From NCBI GenBank assembly GCA_002803225.1, contig NXFV01001953.1:1-64000 (forward strand): 64,000 nucleotides of DNA, read 5' to 3'. The first letter of the stretch is position 1. Each line of letters starts with the position of its first letter. Below the pieces are notes generated by a model. That model made no database searches, had not been told where the DNA came from, and was given only the letters and a program-made list of their open reading frames with translations. This document shows positions 55,464 through 64,000 of the stretch, piece by piece. The DNA comes from Gamarada debralockiae. Lineage: Eukaryota; Ascomycota; Leotiomycetes; Helotiales; Hyphodiscaceae. The position numbers and the translations under genes were made by a program.

Positions 55464-58007
55464 GCTGCTCCCTCCCTTGGGCCTCGATCTTGTGCGAAGG
55501 TGGCACGTTCGAGGTGCGCGATGTGCCCTGTTGTTTTGTAGATGTCACAATTTTTAGTCGCTGAGGAGGGGTTGGGGTGATCGCAAAATTTCGAGTGGTC
55601 AGTTGCGGGTCTCGTACGATACCGGGTTGTCCTCCGCTAGGAAATAATCTGCAAATAAGAGTGTGTACCTGTACGCCAACGGTACATAAATAGCCTGGTA
55701 GACCCCCACTTCCTGTTCTATGCGAAATATTGCTGCTCTTCTGGATGATGATTTTCAGTGCCTCTTCGTCTCCAGTGGTTGTCGTCGGCGGCGCATTGGC
55801 TGTAGTTGGACGGCAGACTGTGGCAGATCTCTTGCCGCTCTGTACGTTCGTAGGTGGGCCTCTTGCGAAGAAAAGAACGAGTGCATTATCGTATGATAGG
55901 GTGGGTAGCATGATCAGCTTCTCGTATGAGGAGGAGGGTTCATAAGCCACAGCTTCGCGGGGTACAAGATACTGGGGTACAAGACACTGAGGTATCAGTA
56001 CCTGTCATTGGCCGCTCATACAAAAAAAACCCCTTCGCGTCCATCTTCAGCCTTATAAATTCGAGCTTCTGCGACGGCTGATAGAGAATAACTCTCCAAA
56101 TTACAAACGAAAAATTACTTGGCCCTTTCTTAATGCTTTAACTCTTTCAGAACGTCACAGCGATTCTTGGTGTGCCAACTATCGGAACTGCAGAGTGCAG
56201 CAGGAGGCATACGGTACTTGATTTGAAGTTCAAGGACAGGGTTGTATGTATGATATTCCGGTACTGTAACCTAAGATCTCTCTGTTCCCAAGTAAATTTT
56301 AGTCGGATCCCAAGGATCTGCCTCCAGAGGTTTGATAGGAACGGCTACTACACTGCTTACGAAGGTACAATATGCTTAAAGCTACAACGTATTATGTGTA
56401 TTATATGTAGCGAGACCAGGGTGCTCGGGGGTGGGTTTGGTTTACTTTTTGGCTCGTGCCAGCCTGGGACCCCCCTGTCTTGCTACACTTAATTCCTATA
56501 ATACACTACGTTGTATGATTGTTGAAGATCTTTAATAGATCCTAGCTGTGAGATCCCAATCCTTCGAACGTCACGTCATTGTCGAGAATGGGCGGTCCTC
56601 CAAAGCTCCAATGGCATTGCTGGGCCATGAGTCAGGAAAATATTCTCCTTGGGTATCCATTTTCTTGGGGTTGATCTGACTTTCCGTCATGAATTCTCCT
56701 CGCCCTGGGCAATATACGGAGGTATATTGCGGCCCGGGGCGCAAGTGCGCTGTGGGAGGCGGCCTTTCACCCGACTTATGAAGCCGCTAAGGCGGCGTCA
56801 GTTGACAAGGCCAAAAGACGCCCCCTGCATGGCTTTCCTCCATCTAACTTATCAGCAATGATGAGGGGAACTAGGTGCGGGGCTTATCGACTTTACATGG
56901 CAAGCTCCTACTCGCGGGAGAACTGCATCCAAGTCTGCCACATATACTTCCCACTCATCACATATATGCTATCCACACGGGGATCGAGTGGGATGATGAG
57001 TAACTCTGCGACGCTGATATCTGATGGGAACAATGGGAAATGACAAGTCAATAATTAGAGAGCCGGCAGCAGACTTTACTTTGCTTAGTATAGATCTTCT
57101 TTGGGTTACGTCAAACGGTTAAAGGTAGTCTGACCATTCTGGTCCATGCACATGCATTTCTGATGTACCTCATTTGGAACTTTGTATCGTATGCTTTTCA
57201 TGTTTTTCTTCTTACTCGCAGTGAAAATAAGTAGAGTTGTGCGTTGAAGAGCTTTTACGTAGGCAGCGAGGGATTTTGTGGTTCTCGCTTTCGGGTATGC
57301 AGGGTCCTCAGATGTCACACTCAGGTTACACAGAGACTTGAAACCTTGATCAGCCTCCAGACGGCTTGATGCCCTCATTCACTGATCGATTTCTACCTAG
57401 AACCTCGTAATAAGGCTCACGTCACCGTCATTCGGTGACGGACAATAGCTCCGAAAATCGACTTTAACTTCAAAATCGATTGGAAGAGAGGTGATGGCAT
57501 CTTTTCCCAGTCGTCTGATCCAATGGATCGATCAACTTTTCAAAGACATGCTTGAGTGCCCAAATTCTCATTGGCCAGCGAATCTCATCCTGCATGAACT
57601 TTTCTCCATGGAGATGTTAATAACGGATGTCGCTGTTTTCTGGATGCCCGAAAACATCCTTGAACATGCGCCTGAAGCGTGGCTCCTTCCATACGCTGAA
57701 GCCAGTGGGCAATATGCGGTCCGCACCATTTCCCAGATACACATCGTTCTGGAGATTCCTCTTGCGCCACATTGGATGGTGATTCTCCTGCACCTCGCGC
57801 GGGCCCCGGGTTTCCCACGCCTACGTAGGAGCGCAGCCCTTGCGAGATAATTGGGAGCAGTAACTTGTTTTGCACGTTCGGGGTTGACCATCCGCGCTTG
57901 CAGTATATCTCGCCGTGGGATCGAACGCCAAAACAAGAACAACTCATTTCTTCCCTCCCACAATGCATACCTGGGGACTCTATTTTCCCTAAATCTCGAT
58001 CTCTAGC
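55464..58007. other. Long intergenic region
   Basis: About 2.5 kb without a supported gene. Contents seen are an imperfect inverted repeat (56384-56514), a short perfect-stem hairpin GCAATATAC..GTATATTGC near 56710-56731, a hairpin GTCACCG..CGGTGAC at 57421-57439, and open frames at 57491-57850 (plus) and 57963-57568 (minus) that overlap and carry no domain. A minus frame at 55950-55372 overlaps the siderophore gene start and is not called. Confidence 0.45.
56384..56514. repeat. Imperfect inverted repeat, MITE-like (131 bp)
   Basis: The left arm (ACAACGTATTATGTGTATTA.., ending GTAGCGAGAC at 56416) mirrors the right arm, which on the minus strand begins ACAACGTAGTGTATTATA and ends GTAGCAAGAC at 56477. 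The right arm has about 7 extra bases. The loop is GC-rich (GGGTGCTCGGGGGTGGGTTT). It could be a very small non-autonomous element or a remnant. Confidence 0.5.
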
Positions 58008-59055
58008 ATGGCTGCCCCCCAACCTCTGGCCATGAGCCAGACGAAGGATGATCTCCTCAAGCGTCTCAATATGGGTCCAGATACCTATGCTATGATGGCG
58101 GTAAGTTCACTTGCTTACAACCCCCACAATCCCCCACAATACCACCTTGCCCTGGACCTTCCTTTAGAAGGAAGTTTAGACAGGCTGAATTAGTGCTTAC
58201 TGATACTTTTTTGAGTTGCAGAAAGAAACAGACCATGTCTACAAGTGGTTAACGTCCGATAAGCGGCACCTCAAGAAAAACTGCAAGCGGAAGCCACCTT
58301 ACGATTGGAGCGATATTGTCGAAAAGTCTAAGGACGAAGCGATGGTACGTATTGCGGAATCCGGCGACCCCCATACCAGCTGGTATTGGAACCTCGCTAC
58401 TCCGACCGAAGACTGCCCAAACTGGATCGCGAGATGGTTCCTTTATCACAAATTCCGATACCGTGATGGGAGGAACAGGAACCCGGTGAGGGGCGAGGAT
58501 GGGAAACATACATACCACAGTAGCAGCTCAAAACATTCCCATCATCATAAGCACGGTGATGGTGCGGAAGAGAGCAATGGATATCATGATGGATATTACG
58601 ACCCTCAGGCCTATTATACCGCGGGTTCCCTAACTGCCGGTGTGTATTTTCATTGCTCATCTGTTAATCTCATCATGATTTAGCATTAAAGCCATCCAAA
58701 CAAGCTTTCAACTAGTGCCGCACTTGCCCTCCCCACCATGCACCTACTATCTGATCTTGCGATTAACGACCCTTACCGTTATCCTGTCTGACTGCGGGTA
58801 GGTCAAGATCCTCAACAGGGGTACGATTATCCCGCCACAGGTTCGTGCGCTCCTCAATGCTAAAACCAACGTCTAGCGCCAAGCCCGTCGCTAACTGTCA
58901 CAGCCTCCTCAAGCACAGCAAGCGGCTATACGTTGAACGGTTATTATGGCAACCAAACTTACCAATACGATACATGTGCGGGGAATTGTAAGCAGGAAGA
59001 TGTGGGCGATGGGCAGGCCCAAAATCGATTCTGGGATCCAGTTAGAGACGTCTAA
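58008..59055 (+). CDS. Protein of unknown function, four exons (233 aa)
   Basis: Exons 58008-58100, 58222-58639, 58802-58840 and 58904-59055 are separated by introns of 121, 162 and 63 nt with GTAAGT, GTGTGT and GTTCGT donors and CAG/TAG acceptors. All joins keep one frame to a stop at 59053. The N-terminal half is basic and well ordered (ETDHVYKWLTSDKRHLKKNC, KRKPPYDWSDIVEKSKDEAM), followed by WYWNLATPTEDCPNWIARWF, with several Trp residues. The C-terminal half is low in complexity, with a His-rich run (KHSHHHKH) and Tyr/Gly/Gln repeats (NGYYGNQTYQYDT). There is no signal peptide or membrane helix. No family is recognised. Exons 3 and 4 are less certain than 1 and 2. Confidence 0.6.
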
Positions 59056-60878
59056 TTGGACGGATGGATCGTCGAGCCGGGAAAGATCAGCAAAAAGTGA
59101 GACATGGGGTTGGGGGCAGAGTTTGGCGTAGAATGATAGGTGATTCGTTTGATACCCCCAGGTAATAAGAATGACAGCGAATTTGTATCGGCGGAATTGG
59201 TTCCTCTTGCGTGGGACTCATGTATCATTATTATCAGTAAGGATATTATGTTTGCAATATACAAAGGCATTCTTATCACAACCTTGCTTGCCCCTCATGA
59301 ACATCAATGACTTTCAAAATGGTTTTGCCAAGCCTGTGAAACTACGACGCGTGGGAAGGGTGTAGTCAGATTGGAGGGAGGTAACACATGTGGTGGTGCT
59401 CTGATCCATGCAAGTGTGGACCCTGAAACAGCCACATTGCGGCGAAGAACCCACCTGCCCGGAGGGAACATCGTGGCCCGACTCGTGTTGGGGCCGGTCG
59501 CTACTCATCGCTGCCAGTAAGGCGATCGGTGTTTTGTTTGTGTGAGGCTGAGGTAAGGATAGGGATCCCTTTATGGAGTAACGATGTTAACACGAAAAGA
59601 GAGATATAGTATTGATTTTAGCTGTGAAAACATTTTCGTGACAAGTTCGGACAGAGATATGGGAAGGGAGCTGGGAGGCTGTCTCGGTTCTCCGAGCCGC
59701 GATCATGCTGTGTCCTCACTTTCGCCGTGGGCTTTCCCATAGGATAAACGTGAACAGGATTTTATAAGTGTTCAAGTCGTATCTACGGTACATGCGGCTG
59801 CTTCTCCCCGTACGCAAGGCTGCTGCTTTTCTCATGATTTGTCAAGGCTCTAGGTTCAGGAAATTCCGCGGCGGAAGACGACGGCACAGTGGCCTGATTT
59901 TCCCGTGACACGAATGCCTTCTAGATCTTCGTGAAATCGTTACGCTTGCGACGATCAGCTTACATTCAACCTCGCCACTGATCACGACTTCGTGTCTAGA
60001 TTATTAATGGTCAACTTCCGAAGAGACTTCCAAAGGACCCTTCTAACCCCTTCGATAGCTTGCACACTTGTAATGACCGGAAACGTGGTTACAGTGATCA
60101 TCCAGCCCTGAAGGGCAACGGGAGCTACAATGTAGCCTACAGAGCGTCGTACCCTACCTGCAGCGATCATCACCACTCAACCAAGACGAAGAAGCCGGCT
60201 TTTCATCAAAGTATTCCTCAATACCCCATATCAAACTCGTGACGGTAATGATCACAATTCTCAACGGTCATGGAGGCTTCTCGGAGTATTATGCACTTCC
60301 AATGAAGCCCAAAACTGCACGAAGCAATGCTCCACACCCACACATTCCAACAGTCCAGAGCGTTCCAAAGCCGTTCAGCTTGTCAAAGGGTCACTGAACC
60401 CTGTCGAACCCACGAAACAAGAACACTGCCCACGAGCACTGCGTCGAGGGATGCTACGGGAGACATAGATCCCAAGATAATGGTGGAAATATTCGCCAAT
60501 CTACATGATTCCATGATTCTATACAATGGTATCATATCATCCGTCGCAAGCTATGCGTCTACATGCCGCGCACGAGGATGTACGCAATGAAAGCAGCAGC
60601 GACTGCGCATCAACACCCGTTCATTCATACATACAGTGGAGGGGTTTACGGCCAGTAGTGATGCGGAGGTTTCTTCTCCGTGGAGAATCAAAAGCTGGGG
60701 TCCCAGGTCCCGCCAGCCATCCTTGACCATTTCTCCACGACGTCCTTTTCCCCGCTACTTTCCCCGTTTCTCTGTATTCATTCAATACCCAGAATGTGTC
60801 ACCTGGCTTGCCGTACGGTATTCCGTCACGGCAGTTCCAGCTCGGTCATCCTTCTTAGAGCTGTTTTCCTTCCTTTTA
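59056..60878. other. Long intergenic region
   Basis: About 1.8 kb with only short frames (for example plus 60636-61094, which overlaps the MCU pseudogene). Nothing is recognised. Confidence 0.45.
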
Positions 60879-62530
60879 CTATCTGAATCGCCCTCGTCTT
60901 TCTCTTCCTTCTTCACCCTTGCGGTTCTTGTCCCGATCCTCATTCAACGCGTCATGCACCTCCTCAATGCCCTCATCTGCCTTCTCGTCCCACTCCACAT
61001 CATATACATCAGCCACAGCCTTGACCTCTTTCCTCGCCTCTCAATCAACGCTTCCCACTTCCTGAGATCGAATCCTCGGGCTTGGTATAAATGATTCTGC
61101 CGCCTGCTGACTGTCAATTTGAGCGCAGCACGGTAGGACACTTCGCGGTTGTGGTAAAGAAACCAGAGGTAGCCTATCATGATTGTGGAGAGACCTGCTA
61201 GGTACTGTGGAACGTATAGCACATGAGCGTGTTTTCCGAGAGGAAGGCAACGGGGGAAGAGAAAACGTACAGTAATAGGCTCCATCGTATCCCACCCATA
61301 ACTCGTCTGAAACGTAAAATGATATATCGCCGCCCACCAAGTCACGAGGACTCCGAACCCGCCTATAGCAATCCTCTTGTCGGATCAGACATAGTGTGAG
61401 GCAAAATCATGTATGTATTAATATCTAAGGAGGGAGAATCGTGGGGTTGCCAGAACCCGAGATATATGGTAAACAGACTATCACCATAGCAAACAGCAAG
61501 ACATCTGGCGCGCTCCAATGAGCAAGATCATCACACTTTTTCTTGGTCACCGCATATTGCGCCAACTTCTTATTCGTTTTCCGGAATGGGACTCGTAAAT
61601 AATGCGTTCTGTCATTGAAGGATGGCACACCGACTCGGATTTCCTTAGTCGCGCCTTGGATCTCAACAGCGAATCCTTCCCCCGAGCAGCATCGGGGATA
61701 AATCTCCAATCTCAGCAGACGAGGACCAACGCACGAATTTCCTTTCCCCATCCTCTGAGCTCGAGGAAGCTTCCCTTCCAGCGTCACTATAACTCTCCAA
61801 ACCGCCTTCTTCAGGTCCACTACGGAGGCTACTCTCAATCCTCTCCTGCTTCTCCTCCAAACCCTTCTTCTCTCCCTCGTCTTTATCAAAATCTGACTTA
61901 ATATTCCCAAGCTTGATTAATTTCCCATCCACCATCTGCTCATCACTCCCTTCTTCCTCTTCCACGTCGGCGTCACCCTTTGCATCTACTTTGATTTCGT
62001 CTTGTGCAGAGTCTTGAGCGTAGAAAAAGATCTCTGGAACTTTATCTTTGCCATTTTTGCTTTTGAACATGGGCAGCTCGGATTGGATTAAGCGTTCGAG
62101 GTAGGAAAGGGGCTCTTGTGGGTGTACGAGGAAGGCGAGGGGCTCGATAGATTTGCGGTCTTCATTCTTGTCCCATGTCGCGAGAAGTAGGATGAGTTTC
62201 AGCAATCTCGAAGGCGTCGTAAGTAGCCTTCCTTTTGACCATAAAACGTCAGCTAAAGCTCTTCTTCTGGCAAGGGGAAGAGAATAGGGGGAGGAACCTT
62301 TAGACATAGCACTAGCACTCCTTATCCTCTTCACATGCGGTTTATACTCCCTTCTCTATGCCACGGCGTCCTCGCCTGCGGCTCCTTCGCCTCCCAATCG
62401 CATTGTCGATCCGGTTGCGGAAGCCAGCGTCATATTTATCTTGGCCCTTTTGATTTAAAGCTTTGGCTTGCTCGGCGTAGTCGTCCTTCTTCAACACCCT
62501 CGCAGACGAAAATGGCCCCGGTCTAATATA
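60879..62530 (-). pseudogene. MCU: Mitochondrial calcium uniporter (MCU) pseudogene, 5'-truncated
   Basis: Minus-strand blocks follow fungal MCU order. They are VLKKDDYAEQAKALNQKGQD (about 62490-62430), EAKEPQARTPWHREGS, KPHVKRIRSASAMSK, then after a probable 66-nt intron GRLLTTPSRLLKLILLLATW, FLVHPQEPLSYLERLIQSEL, a Glu/Asp-rich linker and FVRWSSSAEIGD. Further on come IQGATKEIRVGVPSFNDRTH, RIAIGGFGVLVTWWAAIYHF, the pore loop TSYGWDTMEPIT (WDxxEP selectivity motif), YLAGLSTIMIGYLWFLYHNR and VSYRAALKLTVSRRQNHLYQ, plus a coiled-coil tail. Single-base frameshifts occur before EAKEP, after HREG, around IGD..FAVEIQG and after WEALIE, and the presequence end is missing. MCU forms the Ca2+ channel of the inner mitochondrial membrane; this copy cannot make it. 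Confidence 0.8.
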
Positions 62531-63281
62531 AAAAATATGTACACTAGCGGCAAGCTTACCCAGCCAACAGATCGTTTGATGGGTATATCTGGGATTGCGA
62601 AGATGATTTAGGGTGAGAGGGGGCTGGAATACTTGGGAGGTCTATGGAAGCATCATTTGCCATTCGATCTTCTGTGGTGTGTAGAAGCTCCGAGGCCTAG
62701 TTTGAGCTTATATCGAGCTCCATCATGGTCATGGGCATCTGTCGAGGGAAAAGTCGGTCAGCGGCTATTACCGTTCACCCCGAAGAATGAGAATCCATAT
62801 TGCGAGCTAGAACTTGTAGCTCAGATCCACGATGTAGTGGTTATAGAAGCTGGATTGTCCACCACCAATGCGACTGCTTTAATCGAAGGTGGATACTTGG
62901 ATCTCGAGTGCCGAGCATTCCCAATCGCTGAAGAGACTTCAGTCTCAATTCTCCACACCGATTGACTGTAAAAGTTCCTGGCTCCGAAGAAGATCTTATC
63001 CTTGACTTCGTACCCGATTGTGTTGGCAGTCCTACGTCCAAGCTCTTTTGTGTCGAACTGCTGGGGATGGGAACTCAAGATCCAGAGGCGTCTCGAAGGC
63101 TGTTATCATGGTCAACACATGGAATTGTATACAGCAAAGAGATCCTGACACGACCGGTGGCGTTCTTTACAAGAGGTTTGGAAGATTCTGGGCTAAGAAA
63201 GACATATTCAGAAACGGTACTGGCTATGGGCATGATGGACCTTTTGAACGTGCTCCTCTGAAGATCGCCACAATTGTTTGA
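62531..63281 (+). pseudogene. HET-domain (heterokaryon incompatibility-type) gene, C-terminal remnant
   Basis: The plus strand reads KLTQPTDRLMGISGIAKMI, then a TAG, then GERGLEYLGGLWKHHLPFDL, LWCVEAPRPS and YRAPSWSWASVEGKV. This is the recognisable distal part of fungal HET proteins (the SWSWASV motif). It continues in one frame to about 62963 and in another to the terminal GHDGPFERAPLKIATIV and stop at 63281. The HET domain itself is absent, one stop and at least one frameshift are present, and the 5' end abuts the MCU relic on the opposite strand. Confidence 0.7.
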
Positions 63282-64000
63282 CACCATTAATTGATGGCAA
63301 ACATTTCACTTCCTACAATAGCGCAATATATATAGCACACTTGGAGGGTCTAGTTCTCGTATTCTCTAATTTCTCTACTTGAATTCCTAGGATGTTATTG
63401 CCGGCCTTTCTACATCTATATCACAGCGCAGCAGATTACCTAGGGCATATAGGGGATTTCATTATCATCTTTCTCCTCCTCAAAAGCAGTCCTCCCTAGA
63501 CTCCTAACTCCGTTCTCCTCCAGAGCACGGATTGGAGAGTGCTGAATAAGGTACCCAAAGCCCCAAGCCTAACAACTGGGAATTCTCCGTCGTTATGGAG
63601 CAAACTGAAATCAAAGTCGCTCGATAATTGCACGACATATAGACCCAGATAGACCCAGATCGACATCCGCATCGACGGAATCTTCTGCTTGCTAAGGTGC
63701 ATTAATATCAAACGCAAAGCCGCCTCGAGTCTCATCATCACTCGTACTGATGTACCGATAAGTCTTCTTCTGAATATAGGGGGACGGGCTGTCCGTTGTT
63801 CCATTCGAGTTGCTCTTGAAGACGCGAGATTTCAGTATTCAAGTGTGGATTTGTCCCCCATTGGAATTTACCCCCAGCGGTTTAATCCGTCCTAGAAGGT
63901 TATATCAAGACGAAGGCAAATCTGGTTGAGGGATTTGGGAGATGGAGAGAGGGGAGGGCACTGATAAAATAGGTAGCTGAAGGGAATGGAAAGGTTGTCT
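63282..64000. other. Intergenic to window end
   Basis: Short frames only (minus 63804-63496, plus 63689-63895), none with a recognisable domain. A GATAGACCCA repeat pair lies near 63640-63660. Confidence 0.4.

Noticed and set aside
55372..55950. 192-codon minus-strand frame upstream of the siderophore gene
   Set aside because: Overlaps the true start in another frame; its sequence lacks any family likeness, and the enzyme's N-terminus starts at 55463.
58216..58683. Read-through of exon 2 of the unknown gene as a single-exon gene
   Set aside because: The GTAAGT intron before it and the in-frame exons after it give a longer coherent protein.

Overview
The window looks like a chromosome segment of a filamentous ascomycete, most probably a Leotiomycete (Helotiales-like). 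The evidence is genes interrupted by short GT..AG introns (about 40-165 nt) with CTAAC/CTGAC branch sites, fungal-type families (VPS13, LaeA-like methyltransferase, IucB-like siderophore acyltransferase, HET, secreted GH3/GH5 enzymes, fungal Mn-type lipoxygenase), and transition-biased, RIP-like repeat divergence. Placement to class is inference from protein character, not from a search. I see no rRNA, tRNA or CRISPR.

Layout. 1-757: AT-moderate DNA with a diverged direct repeat. 758-12356: a divergent pair, VPS13 (3208 aa, minus) and a DUF3429-type inner-membrane protein (plus). 12.8-15.0 kb: a wrecked GH3 beta-glucosidase. 15.9-16.6 kb: a small C2H2 protein. 17.16-17.75 kb: an AT-rich element with about 46-bp terminal inverted repeats. 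18.5-21.3 kb: a 930-aa Myb-like plus ankyrin protein. 22.4-23.7 kb: a TPR pseudogene to which a second copy of the GH3 promoter and first ~50 codons is fused. 24.2-25.6 kb: LaeA-like methyltransferase. 25.9-26.2 kb: fragment of a phytanoyl-CoA dioxygenase-like gene. 27.5-27.9 kb: small conserved-looking gene. 28.7-32.4 kb: a nest of repeated mobile elements with a 50-bp perfect palindrome at a head-to-head junction. 33.1-33.6 kb: small membrane protein. 36.3-38.4 kb: a predicted pseudokinase. 39.1-45.5 kb: a housekeeping block (histidine phosphatase, PRKRIP1/DUF1168, CCT3, short-chain dehydrogenase). 46.3-48.0 kb: a seven- or eight-exon type I membrane protein with solenoid repeats. 49.3-53.1 kb: pseudogenes of a GH5-like enzyme and a lipoxygenase. 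53.7-55.5 kb: siderophore acyltransferase. 58.0-59.1 kb: four-exon gene of unknown function. 60.9-63.3 kb: pseudogene of the mitochondrial calcium uniporter, cut at its 5' end by a broken HET gene.

The main pattern is the contrast between intact housekeeping genes (a 3208-codon VPS13 and a six-exon CCT3 read without a break) and eight decayed accessory genes: GH3, its partial duplicate, TPR, PhyH, GH5, lipoxygenase, MCU paralogue and HET. The intact long genes argue against sequencing error as the cause. No operon-like or biosynthetic cluster is evident; the siderophore acyltransferase and the LaeA-like gene stand alone here.
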